Shown here piece by piece: positions 35,654 through 44,634 of a DNA stretch of 64,000 bases. The stretch's first letter is position 1; every line of letters begins with the position of its first letter. The notes beneath the pieces were generated by a model, which was given only the letters and a program-made list of their open reading frames with translations, did no database searches and was not told the DNA's origin. A program made the translations under genes and the position numbers. The DNA comes from Nocardiopsis sp. MG754419 (lineage in GTDB: Bacteria > Actinomycetota > Actinomycetes > Streptosporangiales > Streptosporangiaceae). The stretch is taken from assembly GCF_018207095.1 (NCBI RefSeq), contig NZ_QOCZ01000002.1, positions 1 to 64,000 on the forward strand, given 5' to 3'.

Positions 35654-35764
35654 GGTCCAAGTATGGTCTCGGTGACATCGGGCTTCGCACGGCCGACCCC
35701 GAGTCCGAGACCAGGTGAGGGCGCGTACACTGGCGCGGGTGTACACCCCGATCATCGAGATCCC

Positions 35765-37114
35765 GTGAGCGGCGACGGCGCCCATGAGCGCTACGCCGAG
35801 GTCACGGCGCAGATCCTCTCCCGCGCCCCAGAGACCGACATCGATCCGCGTCTGGACCGGGTCCGTACCCTCCTGGACCTGTTGGGCGACCCGCAGCGCA
35901 CCTTCCGGGTCGTCCACATCACCGGGACCAACGGCAAGACGTCCACGGCGCGGATGATCGACGCGCTGGTGCGCGGACGTGGCCTGCGCGTGGGCCGTTA
36001 CACCAGCCCGCACCTGCGGACCGTGCGCGAACGCATCGTCGTCGACGGTGAGCCCATCTCCCAGGAACGGTTCGTCGAGGCCTACGACGACATCCGGCCC
36101 TACATCGAGATGGCCGACGCGATGAACGACGCCCCGTTGTCGTTCTTCGAGATCCTCACCGTCATGGCCTACGCCGTGTTCGCCGACGCCCCCGTGGACG
36201 TCGCCGTGGTGGAGGTCGGCCTGGGCGGCACCTGGGACGCCACCAACGTCGTCGACGGGGACGTCGCCGTGGTGACGCCCATCGGCATCGACCACACCGA
36301 GTACCTGCCCGACACCCTCGACGGCATCGCCGAGGAGAAGTCCGGCATCATCAAGCCCGGCTCCGTCGTGGTGCTGGCGCAGCAGCCGCTGCCGGCCGCG
36401 GAGGTCCTCCTCAGGCACTCCGCCGAGGTCGGCGCGACCGTCGCCCGTGAGGGGCTGGAGTTCGGGGTGACCTCCCGTGAGGTGGCCGTCGGCGGTCAGC
36501 AGATCGCCGTCAAGGGTCTCACCGGTACCTACGACAACCTCTTCCTCCCGCTGTTCGGCGAGTACCAGGCCGGCAACGCCGCCGTCGCCATCGCCGCCGC
36601 CGAGGCCTTCTCCGCCGCGGAGGACGCGGCCGGGCTCGATCCCGTGCTCGTCGGTGAGGCTCTGGCGGGGCTGGAGGCACCCGGGCGTATGGAAGTCGTG
36701 CGCAGCAGCCCGACCGTCATCGCCGACGCCGCGCACAACCCGGCCGGAATGATCGCCACCGCCGCCGCCGTCGAGGAGGCCTTCACCTTCTCCCGGCTCA
36801 TCGGTGTGGTGGCCGTCATGGCCGACAAGGACGTCGAGGGGATCCTGGATCCCCTGGAACCACTGCTCGACGAGATCGTCGTCACCCGCAACTCATCACC
36901 GCGTTCCCTCGAACCCGAGAGGTTGGCCGCACTCGCCGTGGAGGTCTTCGGCGAGGACCGGGTGCACGTGGCTCCCCGACTCGACGACGCCATCGACCGG
37001 GCCGTGGGCCTGGCGGAGGACGGCGGCGAGTTCGGTGGGGTCGGCGTGCTGGTCACCGGTTCGGTGGTCACCTCAGGCGATGCCGTGCACCTGCTGCGCG
37101 GCGGCGGCGAGTAG
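35765..37114 (+). CDS. folC: Folylpolyglutamate synthase / dihydrofolate synthase
   Basis: Adds glutamate to dihydropteroate or folates, retaining them in the cell and producing active cofactors. The 449-residue protein has P-loop 'HITGTNGKTSTARM' (about residue 52), 'VAVVEVGLGGTWDATNVV', 'IGIDHTEYLPDTLDGIAEEK' and 'DAAHNPAGM'. The frame is open far upstream; GTG 35765 is chosen because homology begins just after it. It starts the conserved folC-DUF4233-ndk-mreB run. In related actinobacteria valS usually lies upstream; here the divergent FolC paralogue does. Confidence 0.95.
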   Translation: MSGDGAHERYAEVTAQILSRAPETDIDPRLDRVRTLLDLLGDPQRTFRVVHITGTNGKTSTARMIDALVRGRGLRVGRYTSPHLRTVRERIVVDGEPISQERFVEAYDDIRPYIEMADAMNDAPLSFFEILTVMAYAVFADAPVDVAVVEVGLGGTWDATNVVDGDVAVVTPIGIDHTEYLPDTLDGIAEEKSGIIKPGSVVVLAQQPLPAAEVLLRHSAEVGATVAREGLEFGVTSREVAVGGQQIAVKGLTGTYDNLFLPLFGEYQAGNAAVAIAAAEAFSAAEDAAGLDPVLVGEALAGLEAPGRMEVVRSSPTVIADAAHNPAGMIATAAAVEEAFTFSRLIGVVAVMADKDVEGILDPLEPLLDEIVVTRNSSPRSLEPERLAALAVEVFGEDRVHVAPRLDDAIDRAVGLAEDGGEFGGVGVLVTGSVVTSGDAVHLLRGGGE

Positions 37115-37149
37115 CGGGCGGCGGGCAACCTCCGACGAAGGGAAACGCC

Positions 37150-37551
37150 GTGCGCACAGTCTGCGCCGTAGTGCTCGTGTTCGAGGCCATCGTGATCGGG
37201 CTGGCCATCCCCATCGCCATCCAGTTGGAGGGGATGGACCCGACCGTGGCCGGTCTGGTGTGGGGCGGCATGGCCGTGGCCGCGCTGCTGCTCTCCGGTC
37301 TACAGAAGCACACCTGGGCGTACTACGCCGCCTGGGTCCTGCAGGCCGCCTTCCTGTTCACCTCGTTCACGGTCAGCGGCGCGCTCCTGGTCGCGATCGT
37401 GTTCGTGTCCCTGTGGGTGACCGCCGTGATCCTCGGCCGCCGGGTCGACGAGGTGAAGGCGGCCCACGCCGCTCACGAGGGCGAAGCCGAGGACGGGGGC
37501 GGTGCCGACGGTGACGACGTGACCACCGCGTCGGGACCGCAAACGCGATAG
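37150..37551 (+). CDS. DUF4233 membrane protein
   Basis: A 133-residue integral membrane protein with about four hydrophobic segments ('VCAVVLVFEAIVIGLAIPIA', 'LVWGGMAVAALLLSGL', 'YYAAWVLQAAFLF', 'GALLVAIVFVSLWVTAVIL') and an acidic cytoplasmic tail ('GEAEDGGGADGDDV'). It is the actinobacterial DUF4233 protein conserved between folC and ndk; its function is unknown. GTG 37150 follows 'GAAGGGAAACGCC'. It is probably co-transcribed with folC (35-nt gap). Confidence 0.88.
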   Translation: MRTVCAVVLVFEAIVIGLAIPIAIQLEGMDPTVAGLVWGGMAVAALLLSGLQKHTWAYYAAWVLQAAFLFTSFTVSGALLVAIVFVSLWVTAVILGRRVDEVKAAHAAHEGEAEDGGGADGDDVTTASGPQTR

Positions 37552-37714
37552 TGTGACGCACGTCCGGGTGGGTACCGGTTCCGCGGTCGGCGGACCGCCC
37601 CTCGCCCTCCCCGCCCCGGACGCACACCCGTACACCCCGCCGCGCGCCGTCACGCCGAGGGCCCTTCGGTCCGGTCCGTGCCGCGCGGGGGTCCAGTGAG
37701 GAGTTGAAACGCAC

Positions 37715-38119
37715 GTGGAGCGCACTCTCGTTCTCATCAAGCCGGACGGTGTCCGCCGCAACATCGTCGGCGAGGTCATCTCGCGCATCGAGCGCAAGGG
37801 CCTGAAGCTGGTCGCGATGGAGCTGCGCACGCTCGACACCGGCACCGCCAAGACCCACTACGAGGAGCACGCCGCGCGTCCGTTCTTCGAGTCGCTGGTG
37901 GACTTCATCACCGGTGGCCCGCTGGTCGCCATGGTGGTCGAGGGCGAGCGTGCCATCGAGGCCTTCCGCTCGCTGGCCGGCGCCACCGACCCGGTGACCG
38001 CGGCCCCGGGCACCATCCGCGGTGACTTCGCCCTGGAGGTGCAGAAGAACATCGTGCACGGTTCGGACTCCACCTACTCGGCCGAGCGCGAGATCAAGCT
38101 CTTCTTCCCGGACCTGTAG
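37715..38119 (+). CDS. ndk: Nucleoside diphosphate kinase
   Basis: Transfers the gamma-phosphate between NTPs and NDPs through a phosphohistidine and balances nucleotide pools. The 134-residue protein has 'LVLIKPDGV' at the N-terminus, catalytic His115 in 'NIVHGSDS', and '[20 protein letters not shown]'. Length fits the bacterial enzyme. GTG 37715 follows 'GTGAGGAGTTG', a good ribosome-binding site. A small G+C-rich hairpin (CCCCGG...CCGGGG at 38127-38142) follows the stop and may end transcription. Confidence 0.97.
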   Translation: MERTLVLIKPDGVRRNIVGEVISRIERKGLKLVAMELRTLDTGTAKTHYEEHAARPFFESLVDFITGGPLVAMVVEGERAIEAFRSLAGATDPVTAAPGTIRGDFALEVQKNIVHGSDSTYSAEREIKLFFPDL

Positions 38120-38260
38120 GTTCCGGCCCCGGTCGGCCGGGGTGCGACGAGCGATGGCGTGACGCGTCCCTTCGGGGGCGCGTTCGTCGTTTTCCCAGGT
38201 GAACGGTGCCGTTCTCCTGGGTGCTCGGAGGGTGACGAGGCAACGATTCGGTGTGTTTGC

Positions 38261-38286
38261 GTAACGGACTAAGTGCTGACCGTTAC
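38261..38286. promoter_or_regulatory. Inverted repeat in the mreB upstream region
   Basis: GTAACGG (38261-38267) and CCGTTAC (38280-38286) form a perfect 7-bp inverted repeat with a 12-nt centre, about 92 nt before the mreB start. 'TTACGATACGG', which overlaps its right arm, resembles a -10 region. The layout suits an operator in the promoter of the elongation operon; the regulator is unknown. The rest of the ndk-mreB gap shows no gene. Confidence 0.4.
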
Positions 38287-38377
38287 GATACGGGGGACTG
38301 CATACCTAACGTGCCGGAACGACTACCTATGGTCGTCGGGCACGACCACGCCCGAACGGCGCCTCTGAGGACGTTAC

Positions 38378-39412
38378 ATGCCGAACAACCTTGCATTTCT
38401 GGGCCGGGACATGGCCGTCGACCTGGGTACCGCCAACACACTCGTGTACGTGCGCGGCCGCGGTATCGTCCTGAACGAGCCTTCGGTGGTCGCGCTCAAC
38501 ACCTCGACCGGCAAGATCGTGGCTGTCGGTATCGAGGCCAAGCAGATGATCGGGCGCACGCCCACCAACATCACCGCCATCAGGCCCCTCAAGGACGGCG
38601 TCATCGCCGACTTCGAGGTCACCGAGCGGATGTTGCGCTACTTCATCCAGAAGATCCACCGCCGCCGCCACTTCGCCAAGCCTCGCATCATCGTGGCCGT
38701 GCCCAGCGGCATCACCTCCGTCGAGCACCGCGCCGTCAAGGAGGCCGGCTACCAGGCCGGGGCCCGCCGCGTCTACATCATCGAGGAGCCCATGGCCGCC
38801 GCGATCGGCGCCGGGCTGCCCGTCCACGAGCCCACCGGCAACATGGTCGTCGACATCGGGGGTGGCACCACCGAGGTCGCCGTCATCTCCATGGGCGGCA
38901 TCGTCACCTCCCAGTCCATCCGGGTGGGCGGCGACGAACTCGACCACGCGATCACGACCTTCGTCAAGAAGGAGTACTCCCTGATGATCGGGGAGCGCAC
39001 CGCCGAAGAGCTCAAGATGGCGATCGGCTCCGCCTACCCCACCGGGACGGAGGAGATGCACGCCGAGGTGCGCGGCCGCGACCTCATCAGCGGACTGCCC
39101 AAGACCATCGTCATGTCCGAGTCCGACGTGCGTCAGGCGATCGAGGAGCCGGTCACCGCCATCATCGACGCCGTCCGCACCAGCCTCGACAAGTGCCCGC
39201 CCGAACTGTCCGGCGACATCATGGACCGCGGTGTCGCGGTCACCGGCGGCGGCGCGCTGCTGCGCGGCCTGGACGAGCGCCTGCTCCACGAGACGGGCAT
39301 GCCGATCCACGTCGCCGAGAACGCGCTCGACTCGGTCGCCATCGGCTCCGGCACCTGCGTGGAGAACTACGAACGCCTCCACCAGGTCCTCGTTCCGGAA
39401 CGGCGGCGTTGA
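38378..39412 (+). CDS. mreB: Rod-shape determining protein MreB
   Basis: Bacterial actin homologue that organises lateral cell-wall synthesis; in mycelial actinobacteria it is mainly linked to spore or aerial wall formation. The 344-residue protein has the actin-fold phosphate loops '[14 protein letters not shown]' and '[15 protein letters not shown]', '[11 protein letters not shown]' and '[15 protein letters not shown]'. Length is canonical. ATG 38378 starts the mreB-mreC-mreD-mrdA-rodA operon; mreC follows after 1 nt. Confidence 0.97.
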   Translation: MPNNLAFLGRDMAVDLGTANTLVYVRGRGIVLNEPSVVALNTSTGKIVAVGIEAKQMIGRTPTNITAIRPLKDGVIADFEVTERMLRYFIQKIHRRRHFAKPRIIVAVPSGITSVEHRAVKEAGYQAGARRVYIIEEPMAAAIGAGLPVHEPTGNMVVDIGGGTTEVAVISMGGIVTSQSIRVGGDELDHAITTFVKKEYSLMIGERTAEELKMAIGSAYPTGTEEMHAEVRGRDLISGLPKTIVMSESDVRQAIEEPVTAIIDAVRTSLDKCPPELSGDIMDRGVAVTGGGALLRGLDERLLHETGMPIHVAENALDSVAIGSGTCVENYERLHQVLVPERRR

Positions 39413-39413
39413 C

Positions 39414-40313
39414 ATGCTGCGCGACTCCTCGCGGTCCCGCTTGCTGCTCGCCGTCCTGGTCGCGGCCGCCCTGGTCCTGCTGGTCGTCGACGCCCGTCCC
39501 GGTTCCGACCCGGTCACCTCGGCCGCCCGCGCCGGCGGCGAACTGGTCTTCGCGCCCACCGCCGCCGCCGTCGGCGCGGCCTCAGGCCCCTTCACCCGGG
39601 TCTACGACGGGTTGAGCCAGGGACCCGAGGCCGCCGACCGCATCGCCGAGCTGGAGGAGACCAACGCCGAACTGGAGTCCGAACTCCAGGCCGCGCGCAT
39701 CGACGACCAGCGCGCCGACGAGCTCGACGCGCTGCTGCACCTGTCCGGTCTGGGCGGCTACGAGGTCGTCCCGGCCCAGGCCGTCACCCGCACCACCGCG
39801 CGGGGCTACGCGCACACCGCCACCCTGGACGCCGGCACCGCCTCCGGGATCGAACCGAACATGACCGTGGTCAACGGCGAGGGCCTCGTGGGCCGGGTCA
39901 TCGAGGCGGGGCCGCGCACCGCCACCGTCAAGCTCGCCACCGACGTCAACTCCTCGGTGGGCGCCCGCCTGGAGCAGACCCGCAAGATCGGCGCGATCAC
40001 CGGCGGCAGCGTCCCCGGCGGGCCCGAGGCCGACATGACCCTGGAACTGTTCGACATGGAGGCGCCCATCGACCAGGGGGACCGGGTGGTCACGCTCGGC
40101 TCCCACGAGGGTGCGCCCTTCGTACCCGGCGTGCCCATCGGCACCGTCGACGAGGTGCAGGTCGCTCCCGGCGCGCTCAGTCGGATCGCCCGGATCACCC
40201 CGGCGGTGGACTTCGCCGCCCTGGACGTGGTGGGCGTGGTCGTCGAGGGTCCGGGCACGGACCCGCGCGACTCCGTCCTGCCGCCCAAGCCCGACCCCGA
40301 GGGGGACCAGTGA
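39414..40313 (+). CDS. mreC: Rod-shape determining protein MreC
   Basis: A 299-residue bitopic protein of the elongasome. One membrane segment (about 8-24, 'LLLAVLVAAALVLLVVDA') is followed by a coiled-coil stretch (about 72-105, 'RIAELEETNAELESELQAA') and the paired beta-barrel region ('VVPAQAVTRTTARGYAHTAT', 'GLVGRVIEAGPRTATVKLAT', 'GDRVVTLGSHEGAPFVPGVP'). ATG 39414 is chosen over upstream frame extension because it begins right after the mreB stop. It overlaps mreD by 4 nt. Confidence 0.95.
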   Translation: MLRDSSRSRLLLAVLVAAALVLLVVDARPGSDPVTSAARAGGELVFAPTAAAVGAASGPFTRVYDGLSQGPEAADRIAELEETNAELESELQAARIDDQRADELDALLHLSGLGGYEVVPAQAVTRTTARGYAHTATLDAGTASGIEPNMTVVNGEGLVGRVIEAGPRTATVKLATDVNSSVGARLEQTRKIGAITGGSVPGGPEADMTLELFDMEAPIDQGDRVVTLGSHEGAPFVPGVPIGTVDEVQVAPGALSRIARITPAVDFAALDVVGVVVEGPGTDPRDSVLPPKPDPEGDQ

Positions 40314-40867
40314 GGGCCGTCGCAACCCTGCTCATGGTGGCCGCGGCGGTGCTCGCCCAGGCCACCATCGTCAACCGGCTTCCCTTCGACTGGGGTCCCG
40401 GGCCCGACCTGGTCCTGGCCGCCGTCGTGGCGGTCGCCCTGACCACGAGTCCCGCCGCGGCCGCAGGCTGCGGTTTCGCGGCGGGCCTGGCCATGGACGT
40501 CATGCCGCCCGCCGAACACCCCATGGGCCGCTACGCCCTGGTGTTGTGCGTGGCCGCGTACCTGGTGGCGCTGTTGCGCGCCAACACCGGCCTGGGCGGC
40601 AGTGGGGCCCGGGTGTCGCGCTGGGCCGCCCTCGGGGTGGTGGCGGGCGTCTCCGTGGGGGTCGGGCTCGGCTACGCGTTCATCGGACTGGTCATGGGGG
40701 ACGGCCACGTCACCCTGGCCGCGGTGGCCGCCAACGTGGGGATCGGCACGCTGCTGACCACGCTGGTCGCGCCGCTCGTCACCCTGCCCGTCCTGGGGGT
40801 GCGGTCCCTGCTCACCGAGGACGACTTCGCCACCATCCAGGGGCCGACCTCCGTGGGAGGGTGGTGA
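40310..40867 (+). CDS. mreD: Rod-shape determining protein MreD
   Basis: A 185-residue multispanning membrane protein (about five helices: 'VATLLMVAAAVLAQATIV', 'LVLAAVVAVALTT', 'ALVLCVAAYLVALL', 'WAALGVVAGVSVGVGLGYAF', 'GIGTLLTTLVAPLVTLPVLG'). It scaffolds MreC and PBP2. 'PAEHPMGRYALVLCV' matches the MreD core. The GTG start overlaps the mreC stop (GTGA) and mrdA begins 4 nt after its stop, so the operon is translationally coupled. Confidence 0.92.
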   Translation: MRAVATLLMVAAAVLAQATIVNRLPFDWGPGPDLVLAAVVAVALTTSPAAAAGCGFAAGLAMDVMPPAEHPMGRYALVLCVAAYLVALLRANTGLGGSGARVSRWAALGVVAGVSVGVGLGYAFIGLVMGDGHVTLAAVAANVGIGTLLTTLVAPLVTLPVLGVRSLLTEDDFATIQGPTSVGGW

Positions 40868-40871
40868 CGTC

Positions 40872-42977
40872 GTGCGCAAGCCGCCCGTCGACCCCACAGT
40901 TCCCGGCCGCCGTCTCGGTCGGGCCGGTCTGCTCCTGGCCCAGTTCCTGGTGCTGGTCCTGTTCGCGGCCCTCGTCGGCCGCCTGTGGTACCTCCAGGTG
41001 CCCATGGCCGAGCACTACCGCGAACTGGCCGTGGCCAACCACCACCAGCAACTGGTCGTGCCCGCCACCCGGGGCCAGATCCTGGACTCCGCGGGGCGAC
41101 CCCTGGTCAACAACCGCACCGAACTCGTCGTCTCGGCGGACTACCACGAGATCCAGGCGATGGAGGACGGCGGCGAGAAGGTCCTGTCGGACCTGGGGGA
41201 GGTCCTCGACGTCCCCCTGGAGGAACTGCGCCAGCGCATGCGCCTGTGCGGTCCCGAGGTGGAACGCCCCTGCTGGCCCGGTTCGCCGTACCAGCCCGTC
41301 ACCCTCGCCGAGGGGGTCGAGGGGCCCGTGGCCCTCCAGATCATGGAGAGCGCCGACGACTTCCCCGGGATCACCGCGCAGGCCCAGGCCGTGCGCGAGT
41401 ACCCGCAGGGCGAGCACGCGGGCCAGATGCTCGGCTATCTCCAGCCCGTGACCCAGGAGGAGCTGGACGCGCGCGAGGAGCTGCGCACCCGCTTCACCGG
41501 CATCGACCAGGTGGGCCGTGACGGCCTGGAGGCGGTCTATGACTCCGAACTGCGGGGCACGGCGGGCCTGCGCACCCTGGGCGTCAACAACCACGGCGAG
41601 GTCATGGACGTGATCTCCGACGAGCTGCCCGTGGCCGGTCGCCACCTCGTGACCCACATGGACATCGGGGTGCAGAAGGCCGCCGAGAAGGCGCTCGCCG
41701 AGGGCATGGCCGCGGCCCGGCCCAAGTACCGGGCCGACTCCGGCGCCGCCGTCGTCCTGGACGTCACCAACGGCGGTGTGGTCGCCATGGCCAGCCTGCC
41801 CACCTACGACCCGGGTATCTGGCAGGGCGGCATCGACCAGAAGACCTTCGACGAGATGCTCAGCGAGGAGGCCGGGGAACCGCTGCTCTCCCGCGCCGTC
41901 CAGGGCACCTACCCGCCCGGCTCGACCTTCAAGGTGTCGTCGATGTCGGCCGCGGTCGAGAACGGCTACGCGTTGCGCAGCACCTACGCCTGCCCCGGTT
42001 CGGTCACTCTCGCCGGGCAGAGCTACGAGAACTACGCCGGCGCCGGTCAGGGCAGCATCACCCTGAAACAGGCCATCATCGCCTCCTGCAACACCGTCTT
42101 CTACAACTTCGGCTACCAGATGTGGCTCAAGGACGGCGGACTGCACCCGGACGGCGACCCAGCCGAGGACATGGCGGAGATGGCCCGGGGCTACGGGTTC
42201 GGTTCGCCCACCGGGGTGGACCTGCCCTACGAGACCGGTGGCCGTATCCCCGACCGCGAGTGGAAGCGCACCTTCTGGGAGGAGACCCGGGAGGTCAACT
42301 GCGACCGCGCCGAGAACGGCTACCCGGACATCGCCGAGACCAACCCGGCGCACGCCGCCTACCTCAAGCAGCTCGCCCACGAGCACTGTGTCGAGGGTTT
42401 CGAGTGGCGCGCCAACGAGGCCATCAACTTCGCGATCGGCCAGGGCGACGTCCTGGTCAGTCCGCTCCAGCTGGCCTCCGCCTACGCCGCCATCGCCAAC
42501 GGCGGGACGTTGTACGAGCCTCGCGTGGCCAAGGCGATGGTCGCCGCCGACGGCTCCGAGGTGGAGCCCATCGAGCCGACCATCAAGGGCGAGGTGCCCG
42601 TCAGCGACGAGACCATCCGCTACCTGCAGGAGGCACTGACCGAGGTCACCACCTCCGGTACCGGTGGCGGGGCCTTCGGCGACTTCCCGCAGGACCAGGT
42701 GGCCGTGGCGGGCAAGACCGGTAGCGCCGACGCCGAGCAGCGCCAGGTGTCGTCCTGGTTCGCCTCCTACGCCCCGGCGGACGACCCGCAGTACGCGGTG
42801 GTCGTCCTGGTCTCCCAGGGCGGTACCGGTGGTGAGACGGCGGCGCCGATCGCCCGCAAGATCTACGAGGCCATCTACGGCCTCGGGGACGGCAAGGAAC
42901 TGCTCCCGGGCGGCGAGCCCTACTCCGACCTGCCGACCGTGCGCACGGACGGTTCCATCGACCCCCTGGAGCGGTGA
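40872..42977 (+). CDS. mrdA: Penicillin-binding protein 2 (elongation-specific transpeptidase)
   Basis: Class B PBP that cross-links peptidoglycan with RodA. The 701-residue protein has one N-terminal membrane helix (about 15-40), a PBP dimerisation domain (about 55-220) and a transpeptidase domain. The three active-site motifs are present: SxxK 'GSTFK' (Ser351, Lys354), SxN 'SCNT' in 'IIASCNTVFYNFG', and 'VAGKTGSAD' (KTG). The GTG start at 40872 matches the family start. It overlaps rodA by 4 nt. Confidence 0.95.
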   Translation: MRKPPVDPTVPGRRLGRAGLLLAQFLVLVLFAALVGRLWYLQVPMAEHYRELAVANHHQQLVVPATRGQILDSAGRPLVNNRTELVVSADYHEIQAMEDGGEKVLSDLGEVLDVPLEELRQRMRLCGPEVERPCWPGSPYQPVTLAEGVEGPVALQIMESADDFPGITAQAQAVREYPQGEHAGQMLGYLQPVTQEELDAREELRTRFTGIDQVGRDGLEAVYDSELRGTAGLRTLGVNNHGEVMDVISDELPVAGRHLVTHMDIGVQKAAEKALAEGMAAARPKYRADSGAAVVLDVTNGGVVAMASLPTYDPGIWQGGIDQKTFDEMLSEEAGEPLLSRAVQGTYPPGSTFKVSSMSAAVENGYALRSTYACPGSVTLAGQSYENYAGAGQGSITLKQAIIASCNTVFYNFGYQMWLKDGGLHPDGDPAEDMAEMARGYGFGSPTGVDLPYETGGRIPDREWKRTFWEETREVNCDRAENGYPDIAETNPAHAAYLKQLAHEHCVEGFEWRANEAINFAIGQGDVLVSPLQLASAYAAIANGGTLYEPRVAKAMVAADGSEVEPIEPTIKGEVPVSDETIRYLQEALTEVTTSGTGGGAFGDFPQDQVAVAGKTGSADAEQRQVSSWFASYAPADDPQYAVVVLVSQGGTGGETAAPIARKIYEAIYGLGDGKELLPGGEPYSDLPTVRTDGSIDPLER

Positions 42978-44155
42978 TGGACACGCACATGGGATCGCCC
43001 CGGTCCGGCAACCTCGGGCGTACCGCCGCGACCGCGGCGGGGAACGCGCGGCGCCTGGACTGGCTCCTGATCGCCTCCGTGGTGGCCCTGGGCGCCATCG
43101 GTTCGCTCCTGGTGTGGTCGGCGACGCTGCCCGGCGACGGCGGCGATCCGAGCGACTCCATCGACGCGCTCCTGCGCCACCTGGCGCACCTGGGGGTGGC
43201 GTGGGTGGTGTGCCTGGCCGTGGCCGCCGTCGACTACCGGACGGTCCGCGCCTACGCGCCCATCGTCTACGCGGTCACGATCATCGCCCTGGTGTTGGTG
43301 CTGACCCCGTTGGGCGCGGTCATCAACGGTTCGCGGGGCTGGATCGTCATCGCCGGGTTCCAGTTCCAGCCGAGTGAGCTCGCCAAGGTCGGACTGATCC
43401 TGGTCCTGGCCACCCTGCTGGGCGAACCCCGCGACGGCGAGACCCGACCGATGACCCGCGACGTGCTGTTCTGTCTGCTGGTCGTGGCGATCCCGCTCGC
43501 CCTGGTCATGCTCCAACCCGACCTGGGCACCACGCTGGTGCTGTGCTCGATCTTCCTCGGCATGCTCACGCTGTCCGGGGCGCCCGTGGTGTGGGTGGGC
43601 GGCATGCTCGCCGCCGGTGCCGTCGGGGCCATCGCGGTCTGGTGGTTCGACCTGCTGGAGCCCTACCAGGTCGACCGCATCGCCACCCTGATGGACCCCG
43701 CCGCCGATCCGCAGGGCGCCGGGTACAACTCCGCCCAGGCGCTCATCGCCGTGGGTTCGGGCGGCTTCGACGGCACGGGTCTGTTCCAGGGCGAACAGAC
43801 CCACGGCCGGTTCGTGCCCGAACAGCACACCGACTTCATCTTCACGGTGGCGGGAGAGGAGCTCGGGTTCGTCGGGGCCGCGATGATCATCGTCCTGATG
43901 GGCGTGGTCATCTGGCGCGTCCTGCGCGTCGCCCTGGGCTGCGACCTGCCCTATCCGCGGTTGCTGTGCGTGGGGGTGGCCGCCTGGTTCGGCTTCCAGG
44001 GCCTGATCAACATCGGCATGTGCCTGGGGGTCCTGCCGGTCACCGGGCTGCCCCTGCCGTTCGTGTCCTACGGCGGTACCGCGATCATGGCCAACATGCT
44101 CGCCCTGGGGCTGGTGCTCGGGGTCAACTCCCGCGACCGGGGTTTCGAGTTCTGA
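42974..44155 (+). CDS. rodA: Peptidoglycan glycosyltransferase RodA (SEDS family)
   Basis: Lipid II polymerase of the SEDS family that works with PBP2. The 393-residue integral membrane protein has about ten helices. It shows SEDS motifs: 'GSRGWIVIAGFQFQPSELAK' in the first half, 'LGTTLVLCSIFLGML', 'EQHTDFIFTVAGEELGFVGA' and 'TGLPLPFVSYGGTAIMANML' at the end. GTG 42974 is followed by ATG; either may serve. It is the last gene of the mre operon and a hairpin follows. Confidence 0.95.
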   Translation: MMDTHMGSPRSGNLGRTAATAAGNARRLDWLLIASVVALGAIGSLLVWSATLPGDGGDPSDSIDALLRHLAHLGVAWVVCLAVAAVDYRTVRAYAPIVYAVTIIALVLVLTPLGAVINGSRGWIVIAGFQFQPSELAKVGLILVLATLLGEPRDGETRPMTRDVLFCLLVVAIPLALVMLQPDLGTTLVLCSIFLGMLTLSGAPVVWVGGMLAAGAVGAIAVWWFDLLEPYQVDRIATLMDPAADPQGAGYNSAQALIAVGSGGFDGTGLFQGEQTHGRFVPEQHTDFIFTVAGEELGFVGAAMIIVLMGVVIWRVLRVALGCDLPYPRLLCVGVAAWFGFQGLINIGMCLGVLPVTGLPLPFVSYGGTAIMANMLALGLVLGVNSRDRGFEF

Positions 44156-44160
44156 CGCGT

Positions 44161-44190
44161 GCCGGTCCCGGGCGCCCGTCCCGGACCGGC
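44161..44190 (+). terminator. Hairpin after rodA
   Basis: GCCGGTCC (44161-44168) pairs with GGACCGGC (44183-44190), and inner CGGG/CCCG can extend it. It starts 6 nt after the rodA stop and marks the end of the mre operon. Confidence 0.55.
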
Positions 44191-44634
44191 AGGCGCCCCG
44201 TGCCACCGGCGCCCTGCGCCGACCCCTCGCGGCCCGCCGGCGGCCCGACAGGGGCCGGTAGGCGCCCCGCCGCGACCCACGGTCGCGTGACCTCACGCCC
44301 ACCGCACGTTCCCTCGCGCTCCGTGGTGCCCGTCGGTCGATCCGAACGCCCGGGCGGGTCCGTGGTCGCGTGGTCCGTCCGCCCGGTCCGCCGCACGCCG
44401 CGCCCGCGCCGTACGCCGGCACGGCCCGGGAGCGGCTCCGGATCTCATCGCCGACCCGCCCCGCCCCGGCGGGGGTTCCGCAGGGTCCCCGACGCCGTCG
44501 TCCCTGTGGAAAACGGGTGGTGGGCCCGTGACGCCGGTAGCCTGGTGCGGAACCGCGCGTGAGCAACACCGGTACCGCGGGTACCCGGCCAGGAGCCGGC
44601 CTGACACGTTGTCCGCCGATCGAAGGCCCACACC
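44191..44634. other. Intergenic stretch without a recognised gene
   Basis: 444 bp of very G+C-rich sequence between rodA and the radical-SAM gene. The possible frames here give only low-complexity Arg/Pro/Gly peptides and have no ribosome-binding site. The promoter of the downstream gene should lie near its 3' end, but I see no convincing -35/-10 pair. Confidence 0.5.

Noticed and set aside
44124-44634. Small frames in the gap between rodA and the radical-SAM gene
   Set aside because: Only low-complexity Arg/Pro/Gly peptides, no ribosome-binding sites and no recognisable domains.
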